DNA of 64,000 nt from assembly GCA_009773565.1 (NCBI GenBank), contig WSXY01000001.1:186001-250000 (forward strand), in the 5' to 3' direction. This stretch comes from Actinomycetota bacterium. Its GTDB lineage: Bacteria > Actinomycetota > Coriobacteriia > Anaerosomatales > Anaerosomataceae. The translations under genes and the position numbers were made by a program. The notes under the pieces are model-generated. The model had not been told where the DNA came from. It was given only the letters and a program-made list of their open reading frames with translations, and made no database searches. The first letter of the stretch is position 1, and the number at the start of each line of letters is the position of its first letter. This document shows, one piece after another, positions 50,325 to 58,192 of the stretch.

Positions 50325-50361
50325 CATGACCTCCTTGATGTCAGGTTTCTTTGACATCACA

Positions 50362-50390
50362 ACTGTAAAGAGGTCCAGACACCATGTCAA
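50362..50390 (-). promoter_or_regulatory. Sigma-70-type promoter of the membrane protein/XRE operon
   Basis: TTGACA (50390-50385, minus strand) and TACAGT (50367-50362) are separated by 17 nt, and the operon start codon is 38 nt beyond the -10 box. The AT-rich neighbourhood stands out in this GC-rich genome. XRE autorepression here is an inference. Confidence 0.6.
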
Positions 50391-50411
50391 GTATTATTTA
50401 CACACGTTTGT

Positions 50412-50972
50412 TTAAGAGCTCGCAACCGTGCAGGAATGCGCCTCGGCTGGGCCGTCCTTGATGAGCAAGACGTCGTCGGCATAATCGCCCGGACCGTAGA
50501 CTTCGGCCTGCTGCTGGACGCTCATGGGCACGATCTCGAATCCCGCCTTCTGGTATGCGCGGATGGCCCGTGGGTTTCGGGCGGATGGCCGAATCACGAA
50601 CCGCTGGATCCCGAGGGTGTTGGTGAGGTGCATCATGAGCGCCGAAAGCGCGTCCGGCCCGTACCCATGCCCTGTGTCAGCCTGGGATCTCAGCCAGATG
50701 TCGAGTTCCGCATAGGGTACCAGGGCGTCGCGAATCTCGTAGTTCACTTGTCCTACGGCTTCGCCCCCGACCTCGATAATGAAGGATGCCTCGGCCTCAG
50801 GTCGCGAGTAGTCGAAGAAGCTCGGGCCGTAATCGGCGCAGAACTCATCCCAGGTCGGAGGCGAGACGTCCGGGAAGATGGGAGGACCCATCATGGAGGC
50901 GGTGACGTCCGACTCAGCCAACCACCGGTAGATGTCGCGTTTGTCTGAGTCGCGCGATGGCCGCAACCGCAC
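50412..50972 (-). CDS. GNAT-family acetyltransferase (RimJ/RimL-like)
   Basis: A 186-aa protein with 'GHGYGPDALSALMMHLTNTLG' (acetyl-CoA loop) and 'RPSARNPRAIRAYQKAGFEIV', close to aminoglycoside or ribosomal acetyltransferases. The listed GTG 50972 has no ribosome-binding site; AGGAGGGG lies about 32 nt further upstream in frame with codons GTC GAG TCG GCC ATT CCA, so the true start may be an unusual ATT. It lies 40 nt after the previous gene on the same strand. Confidence 0.8.
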   Translation of the reverse strand: MRLRPSRDSDKRDIYRWLAESDVTASMMGPPIFPDVSPPTWDEFCADYGPSFFDYSRPEAEASFIIEVGGEAVGQVNYEIRDALVPYAELDIWLRSQADTGHGYGPDALSALMMHLTNTLGIQRFVIRPSARNPRAIRAYQKAGFEIVPMSVQQQAEVYGPGDYADDVLLIKDGPAEAHSCTVASS

Positions 50973-51011
50973 CCGAGATACTGGAATGGCCGACTCGACC
51001 CCTCCTTCTTC

Positions 51012-51431
51012 CTACAGAGCCCTCATCCTGTTGTTGCGCGGATTGTGCTCGAGCTCGGCAAGGCCCAAGGCCTCGAGCAGTGGCGGCATATACATTCCGA
51101 ATCGCCCTCGAAGGCCCTTCTTGAGTCCGTACCAACCTCCGACCGGGTTGTCCTCCGATCGGCCCCACGCTTCAACGGTGCCCGGAGCCGCAGGCTTCTG
51201 TTCGTCCGCCGCCCCAAGAGGAACCCAATCGCCCTGCTTCTCAAGCCAATCGTGGAGGTCGTCGATCGCTCTCAGCTGGTAGCCCAGCGTCGTCTTGCCG
51301 ACAACGCACACGATTGCGGGGGGATTCGCCGACTCGTCACGATACATGAGGTACTCGGAGGTGCCGGGTGGGGTCTTGAGCACCCAGGGATCCTCCTTCG
51401 TACCTGATCCTACGGCGTTTGAGTTCGTCAT
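51012..51431 (-). CDS. Conserved hypothetical protein
   Basis: A 139-aa cytosolic protein, ATG 51431. 'GTKEDPWVLKTPPGTSEYLMYRD' near the N-terminus, 'LHDWLEKQGDWVPLGAADEQ' and 'VGGWYGLKKGLRGRFGMYMP' at the C-terminus recall a small family common in Actinobacteria (DUF6855-like; from memory). Its conserved Trp/Gly/Arg residues suggest a compact globular fold. Function unknown. Confidence 0.6.
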   Translation of the reverse strand: MTNSNAVGSGTKEDPWVLKTPPGTSEYLMYRDESANPPAIVCVVGKTTLGYQLRAIDDLHDWLEKQGDWVPLGAADEQKPAAPGTVEAWGRSEDNPVGGWYGLKKGLRGRFGMYMPPLLEALGLAELEHNPRNNRMRAL

Positions 51432-51448
51432 GCCGCGCCCCTTCCCGT

Positions 51449-52354
51449 CTACCGCGTGCCGCTCAGCTTCTCGTTCAGTTCGCTCACTGCCTGCTCGAGG
51501 TCCTCGGCGGTTCGCATGGTGGTGGCCGTCGGGGTGCTCGTCGTGACGAAGTGCTGCGCATACGGGAAGCACGCCGCCTCGAAGGGCTTCGGGTTCAACA
51601 TACCCTTGCCGAACGTGTTGGTGCACAGAGAGATGCCCTCAAGCGGCAGCTTGAGCGCCTGAGCCATCTCGCCGGGGTCGAAAACAAGGCTGAACGGCTT
51701 GGTGCACTGCTGCAGCTCGCCACCATAGTCGACCGAGAGATTGCCCTCGACCCACAGACGCTGATCGAGCTCGGTCATCACGCCATTCTTGAGATCGGCA
51801 ACGAGGACCAGACTGTTCTTGGACTTCTCGCTGGCAACATCGACGATGACCTCGCCCGCGTACGACGTGGTTACCACCGAGTGCGATGTGCTCGGACCGA
51901 TGAAGCCCTGGCTCGGGTCGTAGCTATGCGTGTTGCTTTCGTACTCATCGATGATCCAGGAGAGAAGTCCTGTCTTGCAGTTCTGGGCGATCAGGTAGAA
52001 CTCCACCCGACTCCCCCAGAACACGCTCGTGTGAACGTTGAACGCGCTAACGATCGCACACGGTCGTTTGGCGGTGTCGCCGAACATGGCCGACGGGAAC
52101 AGGCTGTAGTGAGGCGGCAAGAGCCGCTCGGCCGCCTCGATGTCGACAATCTCAAAGGCCAGAAAGACGGCGTACGGCTCGACGACGAAGCTCATGTAGG
52201 GATTGGTGCGCGACGCCTTCTTGACGATGTAGCGCTGCAACCGGAGCGGCAGCTTGCGCAGGAACGCGCTACCTTGGGTGGTGGATGCAACGTCGGCTGG
52301 CACGACAAGCTTCTCGGTGGTCTTGACGTAGCGACGCAGGTCCTGGACTCGCAT
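51449..52354 (-). CDS. Conserved hypothetical protein (possibly acetoacetate decarboxylase-like fold)
   Basis: A 301-aa soluble protein from ATG 52354 (GAGGAGAGA upstream). Notable stretches: 'IVDIEAAERLLPPHYSLFPSAMF', 'IVSAFNVHTSVFWGSRVEFYL', 'GLLSWIIDEYESNTHSYDPSQGF' and 'LWVEGNLSVDYGG'. The first of these resembles DUF2071/acetoacetate decarboxylase proteins, but the catalytic Lys is not evident. The shared 17-nt gap to the next gene suggests an operon. Family not certain. Confidence 0.5.
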   Translation of the reverse strand: MRVQDLRRYVKTTEKLVVPADVASTTQGSAFLRKLPLRLQRYIVKKASRTNPYMSFVVEPYAVFLAFEIVDIEAAERLLPPHYSLFPSAMFGDTAKRPCAIVSAFNVHTSVFWGSRVEFYLIAQNCKTGLLSWIIDEYESNTHSYDPSQGFIGPSTSHSVVTTSYAGEVIVDVASEKSKNSLVLVADLKNGVMTELDQRLWVEGNLSVDYGGELQQCTKPFSLVFDPGEMAQALKLPLEGISLCTNTFGKGMLNPKPFEAACFPYAQHFVTTSTPTATTMRTAEDLEQAVSELNEKLSGTR

Positions 52355-52546
52355 ATTCTCTCCTCGCCGTAGCACCGAAGGCCTCTGGGGCCAGTCTACC
52401 GCTTGCGCCCTGCCCCCGCGTATGACTTCAGGTACACGGTGTTTGTCCGCCGAGGCGCACGGGTAGCATGGTGTCGAGGCGTACTGAGACCAGACCTCGC
52501 GTTGCGGAACGCACCGGGGCAACAGAATCACGAGACGGGAGTCTCT

Positions 52547-52918
52547 ATGAGCGAGAACAAACCGGGCGAGACACCTGCGAAGAAGGTCGTCGGCGAAGCT
52601 GCGGCGCTTGAGAAGATCGCCGCGATGCCCGAGCCGTATCGCGCCATCGGTGAGCGTATCCACGCACTCGTTCTACGCAGCGCGCCTGTTCTTCAGCCGA
52701 CCACGTGGTACGGCATGCCCGCGTACGCGAAGGACGGCAAGGTCGTCTGCTTCTTCCGCGCAGATGCGTATATGACCTTCGGCCTTACCGAGAACGCGAA
52801 TCTCACGCTCGAGGTCGGCGCACCAGACCAGCTCAGGGCGACCTCGTGGTTCTTCACAGACCTTGACGAAGCGACGGAGGCTCGACTCGCCGCAATCGTG
52901 AGCAGGGCCGCCAGCTGA
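52547..52918 (+). CDS. DUF1801-family protein (second copy)
   Basis: A 123-aa protein with the DUF1801 core 'YRAIGERIHALVLRSAPVLQPTTWYGMPAYAKDGKVV' (shown as the W-Y-G-M-P and pattern around it), 'TENANLTLEVGAPDQLRATSW' and 'LAAIVSRA'. It has about 25 residues before the core. Weak GGGAG precedes ATG 52547. It is divergent from the 301-aa gene; function unknown. Confidence 0.78.
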   Translation: MSENKPGETPAKKVVGEAAALEKIAAMPEPYRAIGERIHALVLRSAPVLQPTTWYGMPAYAKDGKVVCFFRADAYMTFGLTENANLTLEVGAPDQLRATSWFFTDLDEATEARLAAIVSRAAS

Positions 52919-52973
52919 TGAAGCGCGTGGTCCTGCCTCTCTAGACGCCCCCTGCGCCGAACGGGATGAGCCC

Positions 52974-53699
52974 CTACTCGAGCGCCTTCACAAGCTTGAG
53001 AATCGCGTCCGCCGTGAGTCGTTGTTGCTCGTCACGGCTCACGGTCGCGACCCCGTCGCCCTTTTGAGGTCCGTAGTTGCCGAACTGCGCGTGGTTGCCG
53101 CCGTCTATAGCTTCCAGGGCGGTGCCGTCGGGTAGGCGGCTCAACGACTGCTTGAAGACCTCGCCCGCGACACCGTCCTCGGTGCCGTAGATGGAGACGA
53201 CCTTGGCGGATAGCGACGACAGATCTGTGGAGTCGGCCGGGTAGGACGCGAGAAACGCGACTCCGTCAATTTGCTCCGGGTGCGCCTTGAGGTATTCGGC
53301 TGCCATAGCGCCGCCAAGTGAGTGTCCGCCGATGACCCAGGTGCCGACAGCCGGGTAGGCCTCGATGACGTCACTAGCACGACCTTGACCGAAGACCGCC
53401 AGCTCAAGGGGCATAGGAACGATGATCGCGAGCACACCGCCGTCGCTCAACCGCTGCATCAGAGGCGCATATGCGGCGGGATCGACAAGTCCGCCCGGAT
53501 AGAAGATGAAACCTGCGCTCGGCTCGCCGTCCGGCTCGAACACGTACCAGCCACGCTCCGACTGTGCCTGTTCGGCAAGCGCAACCGCTTCCGGGAACGC
53601 GGGGTACGAGGCCATACGCGTCCACGCGTAAAAGCCCACGGACGCGATCGCGATCAACGCGACAACGGAGATCCCTATCAGCTTCAAGCGCTTGCTCAT
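52974..53699 (-). CDS. Membrane-anchored alpha/beta hydrolase
   Basis: A 241-aa protein with an N-terminal signal anchor (ISVVALIAIASVGFYAW), so the enzyme faces outside. The hydrolase domain has a nucleophile elbow GHSLGGAMAA, an acid in 'YGTEDGVAG' and His in 'GGNHAQFGNYG', in the order of the dienelactone-hydrolase-like Hydrolase_5 family. It probably cleaves an ester or lactone. Its ATG has no clear ribosome-binding site. Confidence 0.82.
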   Translation of the reverse strand: MSKRLKLIGISVVALIAIASVGFYAWTRMASYPAFPEAVALAEQAQSERGWYVFEPDGEPSAGFIFYPGGLVDPAAYAPLMQRLSDGGVLAIIVPMPLELAVFGQGRASDVIEAYPAVGTWVIGGHSLGGAMAAEYLKAHPEQIDGVAFLASYPADSTDLSSLSAKVVSIYGTEDGVAGEVFKQSLSRLPDGTALEAIDGGNHAQFGNYGPQKGDGVATVSRDEQQRLTADAILKLVKALE

Positions 53700-53760
53700 C
53701 TTGTTTTCGCAATCATCGGGAACGAGGAAGAATCAGCTACTTCGTGCCGGTGCATCCAGG

Positions 53761-53979
53761 TCACTCTTGCCGACTACTGTGAGGAACGGCTCGCGTTGTG
53801 AACGCAGAACCCTCTTCCAGTGTAGGCAGTATCTTCGACAAGACCCACCCGCTCGTCCGAAGATAGCTTTTGCCGTTCACATCCATACTCCACGGCCAGG
53901 TCTGGTCTCCGGTCGGAATGAAAGAGCGCACTAATCTGTCGCCGCGATACTGCTCGATGACGTACTCGCTGTTCTTCAT
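53761..53979 (-). CDS. Hypothetical protein
   Basis: A 72-aa soluble protein: 'MKNSEYVIEQYRGDRLVRSF', 'GDQTWPWSMDVNGKSYLRTSG' and a C-terminal 'TLEEGSAFTTRAVPHSS'. Two short beta hairpins are likely. GGAGGGC lies about 12 nt upstream of ATG 53979. No family recognised; could be spurious. Confidence 0.4.
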   Translation of the reverse strand: MKNSEYVIEQYRGDRLVRSFIPTGDQTWPWSMDVNGKSYLRTSGWVLSKILPTLEEGSAFTTRAVPHSSRQE

Positions 53980-54174
53980 GAGCGGCTTCGCCCTCCATGC
54001 GCTCGATTCTGAACCGGCCACCCTCGGCGGATGACACCGGTGGAGTCGCTGACACCATCAAGATCAGTGTACCTCGAGCATATTGGCCGGTTGTAACCTC
54101 GCTCTCTTCGTCCTGTGTTGATGGAACCCGCAATCTGCCGTCGCCAGGCAGGGCTTGCGTCGCGTCTACTCTGT

Positions 54175-54200
54175 GATACTATGTACCAGTAGATAGTATC
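54175..54200. promoter_or_regulatory. 26-bp palindromic operator of the PadR gene
   Basis: GATACTAT-N10-ATAGTATC is a perfect 8-bp inverted repeat with 10-nt spacer, ending 25 bp before the PadR start codon. PadR repressors bind such AT-rich palindromes (ATGT-N8-ACAT-like) in their own promoters, so autoregulation is likely. Confidence 0.65.
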
Positions 54201-54225
54201 GCTCAGTAGTTCGAGGAGGCGTTGC

Positions 54226-54555
54226 GTGGGCAAGCAGATCACTGAGATGCTCAAGGGGACGCTGGAGGGCATCGTCCTCGCGATCCTGTCTGAACAACCT
54301 GCGTACGGCTACGAGATCACCGCAGGGTTGCGGGGCATGGGTTTCGCCGATATCGCCGAGGGCACCGTCTACGCACTGCTCGTTAGGATCGAGCTCAAAG
54401 GTCTCGTTGATGTGGAGAAGCATCCGTCCGAGAAGGGGCCGCCGCGCAAGGTGTACTCGATCAACGCTCAGGGACAGGCGTATCTCGAGGAATTCTGGAG
54501 GACGTGGGGTTTTCTCGCAGGACGGCTCGAACACCTCCGCGGAGAAGGGAACTGA
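54226..54555 (+). CDS. PadR-family transcriptional repressor
   Basis: A 109-aa one-domain winged helix: 'LKGTLEGIVLAILSEQPAYGYEITAGLRGMGF' near the N-terminus (contains the AYGYEI motif), then 'EGTVYALLVRIELKGLVDVEK' and 'GPPRKVYSINAQGQAYL' (the RKYY/F wing). GTG 54226 follows GAGGCGTT. It heads a small operon with the DUF1048 gene. An adjacent palindrome is its probable operator. Confidence 0.92.
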   Translation: MGKQITEMLKGTLEGIVLAILSEQPAYGYEITAGLRGMGFADIAEGTVYALLVRIELKGLVDVEKHPSEKGPPRKVYSINAQGQAYLEEFWRTWGFLAGRLEHLRGEGN

Positions 54556-54557
54556 AG

Positions 54558-54908
54558 ATGTTCATCAAGCAGATGGTCGAGCAGAAGCGGCGCTACCGAC
54601 GGTACAAGGCGCGCAAGCAACTCCTCCCCGCGAAGTACAGCACGGCCCTCGACGCCGTGGAGCGGTACGTGTGGAACTTCGCATCGGGAAGGATGGACAG
54701 CCTACTGCCGCTGATGGAGGACCTTGCAGATCTCTTCGAGCAGAGCGCTGCGAGTGGGACTCCCCTCCGCGATGTCGTCGGGGACGACCCGGTCGAGTTC
54801 GCCGAGACGCTTCTCCGGAACTACCCGGAGCATATGTGGATCAATCATGCGCGTATGCGACTTACCGACACTATCGAGGGTCTCGAGCGAGACGAAGAGA
54901 GTCGATGA
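54558..54908 (+). CDS. DUF1048-family protein
   Basis: A 116-aa cytosolic helical protein in the position and with the features of DUF1048: 'MFIKQMVEQKRRYRRYKARK', 'YVWNFASGRMDSLLPLMEDLADLFE', 'VVGDDPVEFAETLLRNY' and an acidic end. GAAGGGAAC precedes ATG 54558. PadR-DUF1048 pairs normally sit before ABC exporter genes. DUF1048 may act as an effector-binding partner (unproven). Confidence 0.85.
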   Translation: MFIKQMVEQKRRYRRYKARKQLLPAKYSTALDAVERYVWNFASGRMDSLLPLMEDLADLFEQSAASGTPLRDVVGDDPVEFAETLLRNYPEHMWINHARMRLTDTIEGLERDEESR

Positions 54909-55009
54909 CAACCACGTATGTCCAAGAGCCCCAAATCTCAACGAAAGCACGTGAACTGAGGTGGCATGTCGACTCATTCACTCGACTCACCGATGCCTGT
55001 ATGAGTTGA
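54905..55009 (+). pseudogene. Truncated third gene of the PadR/DUF1048 operon (ABC ATPase remnant)
   Basis: The ATG overlaps the DUF1048 stop (ATGA), the normal junction to an ABC transporter ATPase in such operons. The product is only 34 aa: 'MTTTYVQEPQISTKARELRW', then 'HVDSFTRLTDACMS'. The first 19 residues look like the start of an ABC ATPase ('PQIS.KxLRKSF'), after which similarity stops. I infer a deletion of the rest of the transporter. Confidence 0.45.
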
Positions 55010-55034
55010 TTCAACGTGTGCTGGCGCGGAGCCG

Positions 55035-55793
55035 TTACGTCGGAATCAGCGTGTTCGCAAACACGAGCCAGGCAAGGAGCGACTTGGCTGTCAGGCTCAG
55101 GAGCACGTAGGCGACCTCGCCAAAGAGGTAGTCACGCCATGGGCCGACCTTCTTGTACTGCAGCACCATGTTGATTGCGAAGCTGTTGAAGAACACGAAC
55201 ATCGAGACAAAGATCCAGTACACGAACGCCGGAGGCTCAGCGGCCGAGCCAGGACTCCAGAGGTACACCCCGAGCGCGAGCCAGGGAACGATGCCAGTCA
55301 GACAGCCGAAGATGAACGGCATCCAGTTCGGCGACCCCGGCTCCTCGTAGTGCTCCATCAGCAAACCAAAGAGCAGCATGGACGCGTTCGCGCCGAAGAT
55401 CGCGATGATCGCCGCGATGTCGAAGACGCCAGGGAGCATACCGATCAGCACGACCATGAGCGACGAGGAGAACGTGTACTCGATCCAGCGCGCGTAGTTG
55501 CGATTGCGCTTGAGGTTCTTCACGTACCACGGGAAAACCCCGGGAGACACGATGATGAAGTGCGCGAGCGCCGACATGAAGATGAACGCCGCTACCGCGA
55601 GGCCAAGCGGCACCTCGAACAGAACCGTGGGCGCCCCTGGCGGGGTTCCGGGAGGGCCTGCCATGAAGCTTGCCGTGACCGGCAACTTGAAGTCGTTCGA
55701 CAGTGCGACGATTGCGATACCCTGCCCCAGGTGAAACAACCCCATGATCAGGTTGTAGAGCCTGAGCCGACCAAAACGGCGCTCCTCAGTCAT
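55035..55793 (-). CDS. Heliorhodopsin (HeR)
   Basis: A 252-aa seven-helix microbial rhodopsin of the heliorhodopsin class. The retinal-binding Lys is K237 in 'SLTAKSLLAWLVF'; the counterion Glu is E105 in 'ARWIEYTFSSSLMVVLIG'; H21 (GLFHLGQG) and H78 (ALAHFI) match the family's two conserved histidines. The 'NLIMGLFHLGQGIAIVALSND' start, 'FGANASMLLFGLLMEHYEE' and 'NSFAINMVLQYKKVGPW' also match. Length equals the type HeR (about 253 aa). HeRs place their N-terminus in the cytosol and do not pump ions; their roles are sensory or enzyme-regulating. GGGGGAGC precedes ATG 55793. Same strand as the SOUL haem gene 54 bp upstream. Confidence 0.95.
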   Translation of the reverse strand: MTEERRFGRLRLYNLIMGLFHLGQGIAIVALSNDFKLPVTASFMAGPPGTPPGAPTVLFEVPLGLAVAAFIFMSALAHFIIVSPGVFPWYVKNLKRNRNYARWIEYTFSSSLMVVLIGMLPGVFDIAAIIAIFGANASMLLFGLLMEHYEEPGSPNWMPFIFGCLTGIVPWLALGVYLWSPGSAAEPPAFVYWIFVSMFVFFNSFAINMVLQYKKVGPWRDYLFGEVAYVLLSLTAKSLLAWLVFANTLIPT

Positions 55794-55847
55794 GATGCTC
55801 CCCCTTTGCTCGACCGAACCTTCTCCCGCATGAACAGAAAACTGCTC

Positions 55848-56414
55848 TCAGACCTGCTCGACAACGATCATGATCTCGCTTCGGCGAGCAAACCCTGGTT
55901 TCCACGGAGGGTCGTACTGCGCCACGATCGGTTCGCCGACGGCCGTAAGACCCTGCTCAACAATCCACGATTCCAGCTGGGTCTGAGCCTGAGCTACCTT
56001 GCTCGCAGTGAAGCCGCCACCGAATCGTGCAACAGCGGCTAGATGGGCAGCAACCGGCTCGATCGATACCGCCGCGTTATTCGGTTGCGGAAGGTCGTCC
56101 ATCGAATAGCCACCCGGCATCGTAAAGCTGACAACGTACTGCTCTTCGGATTGCTGCGCGGTCACTGGCACCGTCATCGGGATCTTCTGGCAGCAGGCCC
56201 TACCCGCGGTCACCGGCGCCGTCATTGAGATTCGATCAGCGACGCGATTGTTGCCGAAGGTGTAGTCGGCCAGCGGGTTGAAGCCAGCGCTCATAGCCCC
56301 ACCGTAGTCACCTGCAGTTACCAGCACGTTTGCCGTCAGATAGCCTGCATAGCGGCGTAGTTCGTAGGATCCCTCGTGCTTGAGAACCTCGTACTTGGGA
56401 GTCTCGACAGCCAT
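55848..56414 (-). CDS. SOUL-family haem-binding protein
   Basis: A 188-aa SOUL/HBP-type protein: 'PKYEVLKHEGSYELRRYAGYL', 'FNPLADYTFGNNRVADRISMTAPV', 'QKIPMTVPVTAQQ' and 'VSFTMPGGYSMDDLPQPNN'. This is the complete SOUL domain, which binds haem or tetrapyrroles; cytosolic, no signal. It lies directly upstream of the heliorhodopsin gene on the same strand, so co-transcription is likely. A link between tetrapyrrole binding and a retinal photoreceptor is an inference. Confidence 0.9.
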   Translation of the reverse strand: MAVETPKYEVLKHEGSYELRRYAGYLTANVLVTAGDYGGAMSAGFNPLADYTFGNNRVADRISMTAPVTAGRACCQKIPMTVPVTAQQSEEQYVVSFTMPGGYSMDDLPQPNNAAVSIEPVAAHLAAVARFGGGFTASKVAQAQTQLESWIVEQGLTAVGEPIVAQYDPPWKPGFARRSEIMIVVEQV

Positions 56415-56548
56415 GAATGCTCCTCCACGCGAGAATCGGACTTCATTGTCTATCTACCACAGTCACGCCGATGTGCCACCACGCCCTCGAATGGGCAGAT
56501 AGAACCCCTGAGCGCGAATCCATTCCGAAAGCCAAGGGAAGGGCCACG

Positions 56549-57013
56549 ATGCCGACTGTAGTTGATTTCGAGCACGTGTCTGCGGCCGGCCTGGAGTCTT
56601 CATCAGTAGCGGAAGCGCTGGCAGGACTGCGTGCCAATGAGGCGCGGTACTTCATGAACAAGTACAAGCACGCGTTCACGGTACTGCCGGCCGATGAGAG
56701 CCAGGACACGCTGGACTATGTGAACCGGATACTCAAAGAGGAACGTCACATCGAGTTCGCTGCGAGACCTCTGGAGACGTCACGCTTCGAGGTGGAGGGC
56801 ATACGGATGGCCTACGTCTTCTATGAGGATGGCCTCGCGGTCAACGTCATGTACACCATTGATAATCCCAAGAAGAGGGCCGTCGGCTTCAAGCTCTCCG
56901 AGGGAATGGAAGTGCCCAAGGAGCTCGACGGTACGTTCAAGTTCGCCCGGCAGAAATCTAAGCTCGCCGGGACGATTCGCGGCTCATTCTTCGTGATCAA
57001 AGGTGAGTACTAG
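56549..57013 (+). CDS. Hypothetical protein
   Basis: A 154-aa soluble protein from ATG 56549 (AAGGGAAGGG upstream). It has 'FEHVSAAGLESSSVAEALAGLRANEARYFMNKYKH' , 'QDTLDYVNRILKEERHIEF', 'IRMAYVFYEDGLAVNVMYTID' and 'GTFKFARQKSKLAGTIRGSFF'. The first half is helical and charged, the second half sheet-like. No family recognised. It converges on lepB. Confidence 0.55.
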   Translation: MPTVVDFEHVSAAGLESSSVAEALAGLRANEARYFMNKYKHAFTVLPADESQDTLDYVNRILKEERHIEFAARPLETSRFEVEGIRMAYVFYEDGLAVNVMYTIDNPKKRAVGFKLSEGMEVPKELDGTFKFARQKSKLAGTIRGSFFVIKGEY

Positions 57014-57046
57014 GCTGAAGGATTCAGGACCGTCACCCGCTCGCCC

Positions 57047-57640
57047 CTACTCCAGTTTGCCAAACTCCTTCGGGGGCCAGTACGTCCAGACCGCGCGGCC
57101 CCTGACCTTCGAGATGGGCTGCGGACCAAAGGAGCGACTGTCACCGCTCTTGGGGCGGTTGTCCCCCATGAGCCACACCTGCCCGATGGGGATGGTGATG
57201 GGCATGCTGACGATTCCGCGTGCAGTAGCCTTACCGTGGACGTATGGCTCGTCGAGTGCCACACCATCTACCCACACCTTGCCGTCGCGAATGTCGACCG
57301 TCTGCCCCTCTGTCGCGATTACGCGCTTGATAAAGATCTTCTCTTTGGGATTAGTCGGGTTCGGGTTGTCGAGGACAACGACCTCGCCGGGGCGCGGCGG
57401 GCGAACGAACCGATAGGTGACCTTCTCCACCAGGACCCGATTCTGGAGTTGGATTGTCGGGATCATGGAGCCCGACGGCACCAGAAAAGGCTGAACCGCA
57501 AACGCCCTTGTCCCCTGCGCGAGTGCGAATGCAAGAACGATGAGGAAACTCGTCTCGAGCAGCCACTTAGCTACTGACATCGACTGAGGATCACTGACCT
57601 CGCCCTGAGCGGGGCGAGAACGCATGAACCGGCGAAGCAT
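57047..57640 (-). CDS. lepB: Signal peptidase I
   Basis: A 197-aa type I signal peptidase with one N-terminal anchor helix (SFLIVLAFALAQGTRAFAVQ). Catalytic Ser is in PSGSMIPTI, the general base Lys in 'IFIKRVIATEGQTVDI' (KRV), and boxes D and E 'VWLMGDNRPKSGDSRSFGP' are intact. It cleaves Sec and Tat signal peptides outside the membrane. ATG 57640 is chosen over the adjacent GTG by spacing to GAGGGGATC. Confidence 0.96.
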   Translation of the reverse strand: MLRRFMRSRPAQGEVSDPQSMSVAKWLLETSFLIVLAFALAQGTRAFAVQPFLVPSGSMIPTIQLQNRVLVEKVTYRFVRPPRPGEVVVLDNPNPTNPKEKIFIKRVIATEGQTVDIRDGKVWVDGVALDEPYVHGKATARGIVSMPITIPIGQVWLMGDNRPKSGDSRSFGPQPISKVRGRAVWTYWPPKEFGKLE

Positions 57641-57659
57641 CACGATCCCCTCTCTGCCT

Positions 57660-57695
57660 GATATGACCGATATGACCGATATGACCGATATGACC
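57660..57695. repeat. Four tandem copies of GATATGACC
   Basis: The 9-bp unit GATATGACC is repeated four times without change just upstream of lepB (20-55 nt from its start codon). It lies in the promoter or 5' leader. It is prone to slippage and may alter expression. Confidence 0.9.
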
Positions 57696-57776
57696 GAGTC
57701 TACCTCACACGGCGTGGCTTTCTACTGCCAACGATTCTTGAACCTCACCTGCTGGACCGTCCAAAGTATTCTGCTG

Positions 57777-57806
57777 TTCACACTACCTTGACAGACACAG
57801 TAATAT
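57777..57806 (+). promoter_or_regulatory. Probable promoter of the second PadR operon
   Basis: TTCACA (57777-57782) and TAATAT (57801-57806) are separated by 18 nt, and an AT-rich region continues to the PadR start at 57840. A second TTGACA (57788-57793) overlaps the spacer. The assignment between them is uncertain. Confidence 0.35.
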
Positions 57807-57839
57807 GCATCATGTTGTTGTCCGAAGGAGGTGCGGGGC

Positions 57840-58190
57840 ATGAGCGAGACACCGATCAGCAGCGATCTCATGAGGGGCCACATCGACACCATCGTACTTG
57901 GCCTCTTGAGCACTGAGGACCGCTACGGCTACGACATATGCAAACAGGTCGCACTCTTGTCCGACAACGAGTACGAGCTGAAAGAGCCAACACTGTACTC
58001 GGCCGCGCGGCGCATGGAGGGCCAGGGCCTTATACGCTCCTACTGGGGCGAGGAGTCCCAGGGTGGTCGCCGCAAGTACTACGCAATAACCCCCGACGGA
58101 ACGCAGGCCTACCGGCGAAACCTGGTGGACTGGAAACGCGCACGTAGACTCATCGACCGACTTGTCTCCGGCGAAGCCGAGAAGGAGTAA
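57840..58190 (+). CDS. PadR-family transcriptional regulator (second)
   Basis: A 116-aa PadR with 'GHIDTIVLGLLSTEDRYGYDICKQV' (YGYDI), 'LKEPTLYSAARRMEGQGLIRSYW' and 'SQGGRRKYYAITPDG'. ATG 57840 is placed 7 nt after AAGGAGGT; an in-frame GTG at 57831 is too close. It controls, by position, the next gene, which starts 2 nt after its stop. Confidence 0.92.
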   Translation: MSETPISSDLMRGHIDTIVLGLLSTEDRYGYDICKQVALLSDNEYELKEPTLYSAARRMEGQGLIRSYWGEESQGGRRKYYAITPDGTQAYRRNLVDWKRARRLIDRLVSGEAEKE

Positions 58191-58192
58191 TC

